DNA of 64,000 nt from Spirobacillus cienkowskii (GCF_037081835.1 NZ_CP146516.1:953501-1017500), one strand, 5' to 3'; shown: positions 46,545 to 56,341, numbered from the stretch's first letter. Numbers and translations: made by a program. Notes: a model not told the origin generated them from the sequence alone.

Positions 46545-49500
46545 TTAAGTTGTAAAATATCGGGCCTGCGGATGCCATGTTACCAAAGCACTCGTAGTCA
46601 ATTCGGGGTGCATTTGAGAACTTTCTGAAATATGCACACCGATACGGTTTGCTTCAAGTAAATTTAAAAGTAGCGTATTGCCTTCCATATTTGGACATGC
46701 CGGGTAACCAAATGAATAGCGTGAACCTTGATACCCTTGGCTAAATAGTTGCCTTAAAGTTTTTGCATCTTTATTTGCAATTCCCCATCCAGTTCTCATT
46801 TTTTTATGTAACCACTCTGCGCCTGCTTCAGTGAGTTCTGTTCCTAGTCCATGGTAATAAAAGTAGTCTGTAAAGTTATTAGATTCGTATAGTTGTCTAG
46901 CCTGGGAAGAAAACTCTTCTCCTAAAGTGACAATTTGGACACCCAGAGTGTCGATGTCTCCCGATTCTACATTTTTAAAAAAATCAGCAATACATAAAAT
47001 TCTGCCTGATTTTTGTCTAGGAAAATCAAATTTTGCAATAATATTTCTTTTATTGATAGGAGTTGTTGGTGTTGTATTAGGGTCATAAACAAGCAAGGAG
47101 TCATTTTGCGAACATACTGGAAAATAGCCGTAAATGGCTTTAGGCAAAATTGATTTGTCTTTTAATAATTTTTCTTTTAAGTTTAATAATAATGGCATTG
47201 CTTTATGATTAAGAATCGATTGAAATTCTTCTTCAGAACTGTTGCCTTTTTTAAACCCCCATCGCGTTCTAATCAACGCAAATTCGTCTACAAAAGCAAA
47301 AATTTCTTCTAAATTTAATGACAAAATTTGTGTTCCCCAAAAAGGAGAATTAGGAACCCGCTCTGTTTTTCTAACCCATGGACTTTGTTTACATTTGTCA
47401 GGAATTAAAGAAACATTTCCTTTTTTAATGATTTTAATTGTATTATCATCATTATTTTTTGAATTTGCTGGTTCATTTTTTGCAAAATTTCTAATTTCTT
47501 GTAAAATTGCAGAACTTATTTCTCCTTGGATTGATGTCAATTTTTCCATAATTTTTAAACATTCAAATGCATCAAATGCATAAAAAACAGGGCCTTGATA
47601 AACAGCTTGACATTCTTTTTCAACAAATTCTCTAGTTAATGCGGCGCCTCCTAAAATGACTGGAGTTTTAAATCCATGCGCAGTCATATATTCTAAATTT
47701 TCTTTCATGATTGCTGTCGATTTAACAAGCAACCCACTCATGCCAATAGCGTGGGCACCAGAATTTTTATACTGCTCAAGAATGCTTTCTATTGGCTGTT
47801 TAATTCCTAAATTTAAAATTTCATAGCCATTATTGGTTAAAATGATATCAACTAAGTTTTTGCCAATATCATGCACATCTCCTTTTACAGTGGCAATAAT
47901 CATTTTTCCTTTACTGTAGCCAGATTTTTTTTCCATAAAGGGCTCTAGTGCTTTAACCGCAATTTTCATGACTTCAGCACTTTCTAGAACAAATGGAAGT
48001 TGCATTTCTCCTGCGCCAAAGCGTTCTCCAACAACTTTCATGCCATCTAGCAAAATATTATTGATAATATGCAATGGCGAAAAAATTTTTAAGGCCTCGT
48101 GACAATCGGCAACAATAAGTTGTTTTTCTCCATCAATAATATCAAGCTTTAGCCTTTGTTCTAATGGAATAGTATCTCTATTTTTTGGTTGATGTGATGA
48201 TTGTTTGTTTTTGTCATTAAAGCGAGTGACAATGAGTTTTAATGGGTCATAATTTTCTTTTCTATTATCAAAAAGTAAATCTTCAAATAAAATTTTATCG
48301 TCAGCGCTGATTTTTGCAATTGGAAGAATTTTTGAAGCATTGAGAATTGCCAAATCTAATCCATATTTGACAGCATGAAATAACATTAAAGAATTTAAAA
48401 TTTGCCGAGCAAAAGGAGTCAATCCAAAACTAACATTAGAAAGCCCCAGTATTGTTTTTACTTCTGGAAAATTGTGTTTAATAAGCTTGATGCCATTTAA
48501 AGTTTCGATTGCCGATTTTCTAAATTCTTCATCACCACTCCCTAACGTAAACGTTAAGGGGTCAAAAATTAGATCTCCAGGATGAATTTTATATCGAGAA
48601 ACAGCCAATTCATATATTTTTTCTGCAATAGACAATTTGTGTGCCGCAGATTTGGCCATGCCGGATTCATCGATTGTGAGAGCAACAACCGCAGCTCCAT
48701 ATTCTTTACAAAGTTGCAATATTTTTTCTGCTTTGGCAGTTCCGTCTTCAAAATTGATAGAGTTGACCACGCACTTTCCGGGAACTGTTTGCAGTGCTTT
48801 TTCGATAACTGGAATTTCTGTAGAATCGATCATGATTGGAATATTCACTTGAGTGACAATTTTTTTTAGCAGCGCATCCATATCTTCCGACTCATTGCGT
48901 GAGACATACGCGACACACACATCGAGAATGTGAGCCCCTTCTTTCAGTTGACTTTTGGCTATTTGCGCAAGACCTTCAAAATCATTATTTGATAACAGTT
49001 CTTTAAATTTTTTAGAGCCATTGGCATTGGTCCGTTCACCAACGTAAAGGGGTTTGGGTTCTAAATTTAACGGAACAGACGTATACAAGCTGCTTACACT
49101 TCGCGTTAATTTTCCTTTTCTGATACCAGGATTGAGCTGTTGAATTTTTGAACGTAGTGCATGAATATGTTCAGGTGTTGTGCCACAACATCCTCCTACA
49201 ACATTGAGTTGAAATTCTTTTGCCATAGAAAAAACTTTTTCTGCAAACTCCTGCGGTTTTAAAGGATAAACAGTTTTTCCTTGAACATTTTGAGGTAAGC
49301 CTGCATTGGGCAAAACACTAATTGGCATTGGGGATGCTTCGCTCAGATAAGCAATATGGCTGCGCATCTCATCGGGGCCTGTTGCACAGTTCATTCCTAG
49401 TACCTGAATTCCTAAGGCTTCGATTGCGGTTAAAGCTGTTTGAATGTCACTGCCAACGAGCATGGTACCGTTACTTTCAATTGTAACTTGTGTCCAAATT

Positions 49501-50051
49501 GGCACTTCGATTTTTAACAGTTTCATGGCATTTTTCGCTGCACGAACAGCAATTTTTGCTTGATTAATATCTTGGCAAGTTTCAATTAATATTGCATCAA
49601 CTCTACCCTGTAATAAACCTTGAATTTGAGTAAAGTAACTTTGGTAAAGAGTGTTATAATCTATTTGTAATAAAGATATGAGTTTTGTGCCAGGGCCAAC
49701 GCTTCCTATTACAAACTTTGCTTCATTGTAAGAATTGGCAACATCTCGTGCGAGTTCTGCCGCCAATTTATTTAAAAGCATGGTTTGGTTTGCAATACCA
49801 AATTCTGCTAAGACAATTTCATTACAGCCAAAGGTATTGGTTTCTATCGCATCGGCACCTGCGTTATAGTAATTATGATGAATTTCTTGAATCCAATGTT
49901 TTCGAGTTTGATTGAGAATTTCAACGCATCCATCAAGTTCATGGCTGCCATAATCTTCTATTGTTGGGTGATAAGAAAAAATTTGCGTTCCCATCGCACC
50001 ATCAAGTAGCACAACTTTTTCTTGGATAAGTTGGCTTAAAGTTTTTTTCAT
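46545..50051 (-). CDS. metH: Cobalamin-dependent methionine synthase
   Basis: Full-length MetH (1168 aa) that moves the methyl group of methyl-THF through cobalamin to homocysteine. Homocysteine domain (1-320): LLDGAMGTQIF, and zinc ligands in LGMNCATGPDE (C222) and GGCCGTTPEHI (C288, C289). Pterin domain from about 345: VGERTNANGSKKFKELL and LDVCVAYVSRNE. Cobalamin domain from about 650: VKGDVHDIGKNLVDIIL with the DxHxxG His, GMSGLLVKST and GGAALTREFVE. The C-terminal activation domain (about 905-1168) contains GAEWLHKKMR and RYSFGYPACPN. The ATG is 3 bp behind the ferredoxin stop, so translation is coupled. Confidence 0.97.
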   Translation of the reverse strand: MKKTLSQLIQEKVVLLDGAMGTQIFSYHPTIEDYGSHELDGCVEILNQTRKHWIQEIHHNYYNAGADAIETNTFGCNEIVLAEFGIANQTMLLNKLAAELARDVANSYNEAKFVIGSVGPGTKLISLLQIDYNTLYQSYFTQIQGLLQGRVDAILIETCQDINQAKIAVRAAKNAMKLLKIEVPIWTQVTIESNGTMLVGSDIQTALTAIEALGIQVLGMNCATGPDEMRSHIAYLSEASPMPISVLPNAGLPQNVQGKTVYPLKPQEFAEKVFSMAKEFQLNVVGGCCGTTPEHIHALRSKIQQLNPGIRKGKLTRSVSSLYTSVPLNLEPKPLYVGERTNANGSKKFKELLSNNDFEGLAQIAKSQLKEGAHILDVCVAYVSRNESEDMDALLKKIVTQVNIPIMIDSTEIPVIEKALQTVPGKCVVNSINFEDGTAKAEKILQLCKEYGAAVVALTIDESGMAKSAAHKLSIAEKIYELAVSRYKIHPGDLIFDPLTFTLGSGDEEFRKSAIETLNGIKLIKHNFPEVKTILGLSNVSFGLTPFARQILNSLMLFHAVKYGLDLAILNASKILPIAKISADDKILFEDLLFDNRKENYDPLKLIVTRFNDKNKQSSHQPKNRDTIPLEQRLKLDIIDGEKQLIVADCHEALKIFSPLHIINNILLDGMKVVGERFGAGEMQLPFVLESAEVMKIAVKALEPFMEKKSGYSKGKMIIATVKGDVHDIGKNLVDIILTNNGYEILNLGIKQPIESILEQYKNSGAHAIGMSGLLVKSTAIMKENLEYMTAHGFKTPVILGGAALTREFVEKECQAVYQGPVFYAFDAFECLKIMEKLTSIQGEISSAILQEIRNFAKNEPANSKNNDDNTIKIIKKGNVSLIPDKCKQSPWVRKTERVPNSPFWGTQILSLNLEEIFAFVDEFALIRTRWGFKKGNSSEEEFQSILNHKAMPLLLNLKEKLLKDKSILPKAIYGYFPVCSQNDSLLVYDPNTTPTTPINKRNIIAKFDFPRQKSGRILCIADFFKNVESGDIDTLGVQIVTLGEEFSSQARQLYESNNFTDYFYYHGLGTELTEAGAEWLHKKMRTGWGIANKDAKTLRQLFSQGYQGSRYSFGYPACPNMEGNTLLLNLLEANRIGVHISESSQMHPELTTSALVTWHPQARYFTT

Positions 50052-50054
50052 TTT

Positions 50055-50345
50055 TTATAAACCTATATAATTAATAGAACAGTCACCAAGTATTTTAATT
50101 TGGCAGCCTAAGCGTTCATTTTTTTGTGCGTCGATAGATGCAAGAAAATCTTTTTCTTCGCTATTCATTTGTGAAATATTTTCGCTACCTGATTCAATTA
50201 ATATACGACATGTGCCACATGTGCCATTGCGGCAGCCAAAAGTCACATCGGCATCACAAGCCGCCACAATGTCTTGAAACGATGTGCCACAAGGTGCTTC
50301 AACATCCATGTCTTCAAGAGCAAAATGAACAATACATTTAGACAT
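50055..50345 (-). CDS. 2Fe-2S ferredoxin
   Basis: Small plant-type 2Fe-2S electron carrier (96 aa). The cluster ligands lie in FGCRNGTCGTCRI (C38, C43, C46 by count from the start) with the fourth Cys in RLGCQIKI. Only one domain; no reductase fused. AAGGA lies 8 bases before the ATG. It sits in an operon-like block between the methyltransferase/MTHFR fusion and metH, with 34 bp and 3 bp spacing. That position suggests it supplies electrons to one of the two enzymes, most likely for reactivation of oxidised MetH cobalamin; inference only. Confidence 0.92.
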   Translation of the reverse strand: MSKCIVHFALEDMDVEAPCGTSFQDIVAACDADVTFGCRNGTCGTCRILIESGSENISQMNSEEKDFLASIDAQKNERLGCQIKILGDCSINYIGL

Positions 50346-50379
50346 TAAAAAATTCCTTATTTTTAAAAATAACTTTAAT

Positions 50380-52254
50380 TTAATCTAAAAGTTTGAGTGC
50401 AAAATCAACCATTCCTAATGGAGCACTAATTTGCAATCCTTGAACAGAAGATTTAATTTTTGCAATCAATTCTTTGGCAATTTGTATTCCTTCTTGCATT
50501 TGATCGTCTGCGCTTTTGTATTTTTCCATGCGTTTTAAAATTGTTTTTGGTACATAAACGCCAGGCACTTCGTTTGCCATAAATTCGGCGTTGCGCAAAC
50601 TTTTTAATGGCCAAATGCCAGCAATAATTGGAATTTGAAATTGGGATGAAAATTCTAGAAATTTAAATAACGACTCAGAATCAAAAACTGGTTGGGTGAT
50701 AGCCCACTCTGCACCTGCTTCGACTTTGTAACGGAAGCGAGATTTTTCTGTTTCTAAATTGGGGGAAACGGGGTTTGCGCCAACTCCAACACTCATACTC
50801 GTTGGGACGCCGATACTGGATCCGCCTAAATCAAAACCACTATTGAGCCTTGTCACCATGTTCACAAGTCCAATTGCATCGATGTCAAATACTGCTGTGG
50901 CATTCGGGTAAGGACCCATTTTAGGGGGATCTCCGGTAATACAAAGTATATTTTTAATACCAAGTGCAGCCGCACCCAACAGATCGCTTTGAATGCCTAA
51001 TAAATTTCGATCGCGGCAGGCGTAATGCAAAATAGTTTCAATTCCAACTTTTTGTTCAATTAAGCAGGCTGTGGCAAGAGAGCTCATGCGCGCTGAAGCT
51101 CTGGGGCCATCTGGAATATTTATCCCATCAATATTATTGTTTTTACAAATTTTTGCACGTTCCAAAATTTTATCTATTTCTAATCCTTTGGGTGGGAGTA
51201 GCTCCATGGTGATCACAAACTCGCCGTCTACAATTTTTTTTGCCCATTGGCTCTGTAATGCTCTTGGGACTTTGCTGGTGTGCACATGAACAGGTTGTGC
51301 GGAATGGTTCATCGTAATTTTGTGTTCAGTATGTTTAAACGCTTTAGACTGCCTTAGGGCGCCAGCCATAATTTTAGTGTGAGCAGGAGAAGTGCCGCTG
51401 CTGCCGCCCAGTAACCGCACACCTTTGAGGAGTGCTTGTCTTGCAAATTCTCCCATATATTCTGGGCTTGCCATATAAATCAACCGCCCATCAACCATGC
51501 GTGGCAAACCTGCGTTTGGATATAAAATAATTGGTTTTAAGGTCACAGAAATTATTTTTTTAATGAGCTCAAGCATCGGAGCTGGGCCATTGCCACCATC
51601 AATTCCCACCACATCAGCACCCCATTCATCGAGTTTTCTGATAAACCATTCTGGTTCGGTGCCATAGAGGCTGTGGCCATCTTCATTCACACTCATCATT
51701 GCAATAATCGGAAGTGCACATGCTTCTTGAATTCCAAGTATTGCTTGGTGAATTTCTGATAAATCTGGAAAACCCTCTAAAATAAAAAGATCAGCACCAC
51801 CGGCAACAAGGGCAGACGCTTGATTTTTAAATATTGTTTTGGCTTCATTCAGTGATGTGGGGCCCCATGGTTCAATGCGCACGCCAAGAGGGCCAATACT
51901 CCCTGCGACCCAGCACTGATTGTTTGCTGCTTTGCGTGCAATTTTTGCTCCTTCGCTGTTTATTTCGTGTGATTTTTCTTCGAGTCCAAATGCTTTTAAT
52001 TTTGTAGCATTCGCCCCCCAGGTATTTGTAATAATAATTTTTGCTCCAGCATTGATAAATTCGCAATGAATCTGATACACAAGCTCTGGTTGCGATATAT
52101 TAACTTCTTCAAAGCATTTGTTAATAAATATTCCTTTTTCGTAAAGTAACGTGCCTGTTGAACCGCTTAAAAGAATATTTTCTCCTGTTGATAAACATTC
52201 AAGAAATGAGTTTTTGCAGTGCGTAAGTTCGGCAATCGGTTTTTTATTTGACAT
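50380..52254 (-). CDS. Homocysteine-methyltransferase-like/MTHFR fusion protein
   Basis: 624-aa fusion of the YitJ type. Residues 1-310 match the homocysteine S-methyltransferase barrel, and about 325-610 form methylenetetrahydrofolate reductase (EFVITMELLPPKGLEIDKI, LHYACRDRNLLGIQSDLLGA, LCITGDPPK, QPVFDSESLFKF). The MTHFR half looks intact. The barrel has lost all three zinc/homocysteine ligands: GIDGGNGPAP has Gly220 where Cys is expected, and GGSSGTSPAH has S285-S286 in place of the Cys pair, both intact in the neighbouring MetH. So it should make methyl-THF but not methylate homocysteine by the usual zinc mechanism. ATG 52254 is preferred over GTG 52266. Confidence 0.92.
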   Translation of the reverse strand: MSNKKPIAELTHCKNSFLECLSTGENILLSGSTGTLLYEKGIFINKCFEEVNISQPELVYQIHCEFINAGAKIIITNTWGANATKLKAFGLEEKSHEINSEGAKIARKAANNQCWVAGSIGPLGVRIEPWGPTSLNEAKTIFKNQASALVAGGADLFILEGFPDLSEIHQAILGIQEACALPIIAMMSVNEDGHSLYGTEPEWFIRKLDEWGADVVGIDGGNGPAPMLELIKKIISVTLKPIILYPNAGLPRMVDGRLIYMASPEYMGEFARQALLKGVRLLGGSSGTSPAHTKIMAGALRQSKAFKHTEHKITMNHSAQPVHVHTSKVPRALQSQWAKKIVDGEFVITMELLPPKGLEIDKILERAKICKNNNIDGINIPDGPRASARMSSLATACLIEQKVGIETILHYACRDRNLLGIQSDLLGAAALGIKNILCITGDPPKMGPYPNATAVFDIDAIGLVNMVTRLNSGFDLGGSSIGVPTSMSVGVGANPVSPNLETEKSRFRYKVEAGAEWAITQPVFDSESLFKFLEFSSQFQIPIIAGIWPLKSLRNAEFMANEVPGVYVPKTILKRMEKYKSADDQMQEGIQIAKELIAKIKSSVQGLQISAPLGMVDFALKLLD

Positions 52255-52313
52255 ACTAACAAGCACCCCAGAATATAGAACAAAAAAATTAAATAATGAG
52301 GAAAAACTATTAC

Positions 52314-52319
52314 ATTATA
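52314..52319 (-). promoter_or_regulatory. TATAAT -10 box of the methionine operon
   Basis: A perfect TATAAT on the minus strand lies 59 bp before the ATG of the fusion gene, in the 95-bp gap after the response-regulator gene. The 17-bp-upstream hexamer (TTCATT) is a poor -35 match, so an activator may be needed. No SAM or cobalamin riboswitch fits in this short leader. Confidence 0.4.
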
Positions 52320-52349
52320 TTGGGTTGAGCGCAAGGAATGAAAATAGAA

Positions 52350-53075
52350 TTATAAAGAGTTGTTGCTACTGGGAAGATACGTGTAACCAACTCCACGAAT
52401 TGAAATTATAAAATCAGGATGAGCAGGATTGCGTTCAATGTATTTTCTGAGTTTTCCAACAAACACATCAACAGTTCGGGTTTCGATGACTGCATCATAT
52501 TGCCAAACTTTTTGCAGTAAATCATTTCTTGTCAGAATTTTATTTTGATTTTCTAGAAATACTTGTATTAATAAACCTTCAGTAGGCGAAACTCGAATAA
52601 TCAATCCATCATTTTTTTTAATACATAAATTTTCTGGATCAAAAATAGAATCTCCAAATTTTGTTGGTATCAAATTTATTTCTGTTTTATACCACTTTTT
52701 TCTTTGGACAAGTCGTTTAACGCGTAAAATAATTTCAGATAAATGAAATGGTTTTGTTACGTAATCATCTGCGCCAAGCTCAAAAGCTTTAATTCTATCA
52801 TTTTCTAGGCTTTTGGCACTCAGAACAAGAATCGGAATTTTTTCTGCTAAAATACGGGTCTGTTTTAAAATTTCGTATCCATCCATTTCTGGAAGCATGA
52901 TATCTAAGACAATTGTCGATATTTTTTCAAAATTACTTTTAATAAAGTTAATTGCTTCAAGTCCATTAGAAATTATTGCAACTTCAAATCCTTCTGCCTC
53001 AAAGTTAAATTGCAACCCTTCCCCAATGGATTCTTCATCTTCAACAATGAGAAGAAAATCTGTGGAGTTCGACAT
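52350..53075 (-). CDS. OmpR-family response regulator
   Basis: Two-component DNA-binding regulator (241 aa from ATG 53075; AAGGA 10 bases upstream). Receiver residues: V-E-D-E acidic pair (11-14), phospho-acceptor D58 in VLDIMLPEMDG, Ser86 in LVLSAK and K108 in YVTKPF. The C-terminal winged helix has ISPTEGLLIQVFLENQNKILTRNDLL-type blocks (VSPTEGLLIQVF) and TVDVFVGKLRKYIERNP, then IRGVGYTYL. It overlaps the kinase gene upstream by 35 bp, so the two are a pair. Targets unknown; the wing motif is the PhoB/OmpR kind. Confidence 0.93.
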   Translation of the reverse strand: MSNSTDFLLIVEDEESIGEGLQFNFEAEGFEVAIISNGLEAINFIKSNFEKISTIVLDIMLPEMDGYEILKQTRILAEKIPILVLSAKSLENDRIKAFELGADDYVTKPFHLSEIILRVKRLVQRKKWYKTEINLIPTKFGDSIFDPENLCIKKNDGLIIRVSPTEGLLIQVFLENQNKILTRNDLLQKVWQYDAVIETRTVDVFVGKLRKYIERNPAHPDFIISIRGVGYTYLPSSNNSL

Positions 53076-54006
53076 AAAAACTTGTTCCTTTGTTAAGCCC
53101 TTCGCTAAAAGCGAATAATTTTCCATGATGTTCTTTTACAATTGAATGGCATACAGACAAACCCAATCCGGAGCCTTGTACTCTTGTTTTTGAGTTTCGT
53201 TCTATTCGATAAAATTTTTTAAAAATCTTTTTTAAATTCTTTTTTTCTATACCAACTCCATTGTCTTTGATGTGCACTTGAATAAACTCATTTTTGACAA
53301 TAACTCCTCCTTGAATTAAACCGCCACGTTCTGTATATTTTACGGCGTTGTCAAGTAAGTTATCAAAAAGCATAGAAAGATGATAAGGGTTACCAATTAC
53401 AAAGTAAGCCTGTTTTTCGTTTGTTGGCAGTTGATGAAAATCAAATGTTCTAATTTCGCCAAACCGATCTTTAAATTGGTTAAATGAATTGTTGAGTAGT
53501 TCGCTTAGATTGACTCGAATATGGGCTAATGAAGATTTATCAGATTCTAGGCGCGCAGAAATGAGAACTGTGTCTACTAATTTTTGTAACCGTTCTGTTT
53601 CTTTTAGGGTGCGATTTAAAAATTTTTTTCTCTCTTCTTCTGCAACATTTCGTAGTAAAATGGTTTCAGCGTAAAGACGGATGCTTGCTAAAGGGGTTTT
53701 GAGTTCATGCGTTACGCTGCTTAAAATGGTATCTTGCATTTTGGTAATTCGAGAAAGTCTTCTTTGGCTTACGAATATAACGTACAATGCAATTAGAATG
53801 AATCCCATTAAAATACAGCCTTGCGCCAAGATGACCCATTGCCCAGAGCTTGTTGCTCCAACTGGTAATTTTTCAATTAGATTATTAATCTCTTGGCTTC
53901 TGAGGATGTACCAACGGATCCAAACAAACATGAGTAAACCCCAACAGATTTGCGCAAGGATGAGAACCGATATGGGATGTAATAGCCACTTGAGTTTTTT
54001 GAGCAT
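53041..54006 (-). CDS. Membrane sensor histidine kinase
   Basis: Sensor kinase partner of the OmpR-type regulator (321 aa from ATG 54006). Two TM helices (about 11-32 and 57-80) enclose a short periplasmic loop, then HisKA with phospho-acceptor H100 in SSVTHELKTPLASIRLYAET, N-box LFDNLLDNAVKYTERG, G1 DNGVGI and G2 GSGLGLSVCHSIVKEH. The start at 54006 has AAGGA 7 bases upstream; a further ATG at 54024 also opens the frame. The start codon shares bases with the divergent slt start. With so little periplasmic sequence it probably senses membrane state or an intramembrane cue. Confidence 0.93.
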   Translation of the reverse strand: MLKKLKWLLHPISVLILAQICWGLLMFVWIRWYILRSQEINNLIEKLPVGATSSGQWVILAQGCILMGFILIALYVIFVSQRRLSRITKMQDTILSSVTHELKTPLASIRLYAETILLRNVAEEERKKFLNRTLKETERLQKLVDTVLISARLESDKSSLAHIRVNLSELLNNSFNQFKDRFGEIRTFDFHQLPTNEKQAYFVIGNPYHLSMLFDNLLDNAVKYTERGGLIQGGVIVKNEFIQVHIKDNGVGIEKKNLKKIFKKFYRIERNSKTRVQGSGLGLSVCHSIVKEHHGKLFAFSEGLNKGTSFYVELHRFSSHC

Positions 54007-56341
54007 GAGAATCCTTCTAGTCATAATTCTACTGACTGGTCTATTCAGTATACAAAAAACAGTTGCATTCGAAAGTTCAAATTCAGAAGTTATGGGTAAA
54101 AAATATGTAACCTACTATCAAGACTTTTTAAAAAACAAAGACTATCAAGAACTTAAACAACTTGACGAAATGCGAACCCAAATCTCCAAAATTAAAAATA
54201 GCACAGAATCTATTTATGCAAACTTAGGCTTATTGAATGTTGCCATTGACTCCGAAAATATGAATTATTCTGAATTTGCGATTCAAAATTTAAAATCTAA
54301 AAAAAGTAAGATGTCTCTATTAGAGTTGGATATTTTTAAAATTTATCATGCAAAATATTTGTATTTAAAAAATGATTATGCAGGTGCGATATTACTTCTT
54401 AAGCCATTGGCAAATAAAGGCAAGTCTATTTTGTCTCCCTTAGTGAGTCCTCTTTATTTAGATGCTTTATTAGATTTGGGGTTAAGAGCAGAAGCATTAG
54501 ATTATTATAAAAAAAATTCAGAAATTGTGGAGCAAAATTTAGATTGGGAAACATTGAATTCAATTTATGTAAAATTAGCTTCAGCCGCAGTTTATTTTAA
54601 TCAGTTTAATTTGGCATTAAATTTTTTAAAAAAACCATTGCTTTTTTACCCTGTAGAAAAAGCAGGCAGAGAGTCTATGGTTATTTTGGCTAAAATTGAA
54701 TGTGCAGGAGGAAGTATTGGAAGTTTGTATTTTCGAGAAGAAAATATGATGTATTTATCGCGCGAGATTTTTAGAAGAATTGGCAACCAAACAGACTCCA
54801 AAAACTATGTGCTAGCGCTAATAGGAATTAATCCTCAAGATCCTTTACCTAAAGTTAAAGTTGATAAACTCAGTATTCAAGAAAAATTAAAAATATTAAG
54901 TATAGCAGATTTATTAATAAATTCTCGAGAATATCAATTGGCAGATATTGTTCTTGAATATTTGTCAGAAGCAGAAATGTATATTGAGCCTTTTAGTAAA
55001 GATAAAATTTTAGATATGCGTGGTAGAGTCTTTAATGCATTGCAAAAGCCTTTAAAAGCTGCGCAATCCTATTTTAGAATTTTTAACGAAATGCCAACTT
55101 CTAAGCTTGCAGATACTGCAAAACTTAAATATGCCATGTCTTTGCATTATGCAAGAAATAATTCAGAATCCGCGCAATTTTCTATTGCAAATCAAATTTA
55201 TACATCAAGAGAAGAACAATCTTGGTTTACTTTTTGGCAATATTATTTGTCTTCTCAATTTTTAGAGGCAGAAAATAAAGCAAAGGAGTATGTTTCTTTA
55301 AGTCCAAAAAATGCTGACAGTAACCGTTTTCAGTATTGGTTAAATGTTTTAAGAAAAAATAAAATAGATAAAGATTTATATATTAAAAATTTAACAGAAA
55401 TTTCAAATAAAAATTTTGATTATCCATACCCAATTTTTTCAAGAATGAAATTAAATGAATTTTTATCTATCCCTTATAAAGTAAATATTGTTAATAATCA
55501 AAACTTTAAAGATTTTTATGTTACTCAAAGTAATCCATTTATCAATAAAAAATTACAAAACCCACAGTTAGAAATTATTAGAAAGTTGGTTAATTATAAA
55601 CTCAATGAAATTGCAAAACAACACATTAAAGCTGTTAATATAAAAAGGCTTAAAAAGAAAGAAATAGTGGCTTTAGCAAACCTCGCATATATGGCTAAAG
55701 ATTATAAATTAGCCTCTGAGCTTATGCGAAATAATTTTTCTTATACTCTGCAAGACTACAATATTATTGAAAATTGGTCAGAAAAAACTAATTTTTGGAA
55801 ACTAAATTTTCCTTTAGCATACTGGTCCGATATTCAAAATGCATCACGTCTTGCTGATATTGATCCTTTTTGGTTACTTTCTATTATGCGTGCTGAGTCA
55901 AGTTATGATGCTAAAGCAGAAAGCCCTGTTGGAGCTATTGGTTTAATGCAGATAATGCCATATACTGGACTTAATATTTCTAAACATATTGGTAAAGAAA
56001 ATTTTAATATTGGATTGCTTAAAGATCCAGGACAGTCGATTGCATTTTCAGCATGGTATTTGAGAATGTTATTAAAAATATACAATGGTAATTATTTACT
56101 TGCTACAGCGGCTTATAATAGTGGCCCAGAGGCAGTAAATCGCTGGATTAATCAAAATAGTTCTCTTACTATAGACGAATTTTATGAAAATATTCCATTT
56201 CAAGAAACAAAAAGATATGTTGCTAAAGTTTTAGGATTTTTAGATATATATTATAAAGTTCAACTTGGGGTTGCAAATGGATATTCTTTAGATTCCGGAG
56301 AAAATTTACCCGATATTTTTACAAGAATGAAAATATTTTAA
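54005..56341 (+). CDS. slt: Soluble lytic transglycosylase
   Basis: Periplasmic peptidoglycan lytic transglycosylase (778 aa). The start at ATG 54005 gives a signal peptide (MRILLVIILLTGLFSIQKTV then AFES); the frame stays open for 108 codons before it, but that stretch is the reverse strand of the kinase gene. Residues 60-590 form an alpha-superhelical linker rich in TPR-like pairs (YFRIFNEMPTSKLADTAKL). The C-terminal SLT domain shows WLLSIMRAESSYD (catalytic E631), GAIGLMQIMPYTG and ATAAYNSGPEAVNRWI. It is more alike Slt70 than MltC/E. PhnC follows 22 bp later. Confidence 0.93.
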   Translation: MRILLVIILLTGLFSIQKTVAFESSNSEVMGKKYVTYYQDFLKNKDYQELKQLDEMRTQISKIKNSTESIYANLGLLNVAIDSENMNYSEFAIQNLKSKKSKMSLLELDIFKIYHAKYLYLKNDYAGAILLLKPLANKGKSILSPLVSPLYLDALLDLGLRAEALDYYKKNSEIVEQNLDWETLNSIYVKLASAAVYFNQFNLALNFLKKPLLFYPVEKAGRESMVILAKIECAGGSIGSLYFREENMMYLSREIFRRIGNQTDSKNYVLALIGINPQDPLPKVKVDKLSIQEKLKILSIADLLINSREYQLADIVLEYLSEAEMYIEPFSKDKILDMRGRVFNALQKPLKAAQSYFRIFNEMPTSKLADTAKLKYAMSLHYARNNSESAQFSIANQIYTSREEQSWFTFWQYYLSSQFLEAENKAKEYVSLSPKNADSNRFQYWLNVLRKNKIDKDLYIKNLTEISNKNFDYPYPIFSRMKLNEFLSIPYKVNIVNNQNFKDFYVTQSNPFINKKLQNPQLEIIRKLVNYKLNEIAKQHIKAVNIKRLKKKEIVALANLAYMAKDYKLASELMRNNFSYTLQDYNIIENWSEKTNFWKLNFPLAYWSDIQNASRLADIDPFWLLSIMRAESSYDAKAESPVGAIGLMQIMPYTGLNISKHIGKENFNIGLLKDPGQSIAFSAWYLRMLLKIYNGNYLLATAAYNSGPEAVNRWINQNSSLTIDEFYENIPFQETKRYVAKVLGFLDIYYKVQLGVANGYSLDSGENLPDIFTRMKIF

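Noticed and set aside
52255-52349. SAM or cobalamin riboswitch upstream of the methionine operon
   Set aside because: The gap is only 95 bp with a -10 box in its middle; no conserved riboswitch core such as a B12 box was seen.
53681-54004. 108-codon N-terminal extension of the lytic transglycosylase
   Set aside because: It is the antisense of the histidine-kinase gene, has no ribosome site at its start and would bury the signal peptide that begins at 54005.
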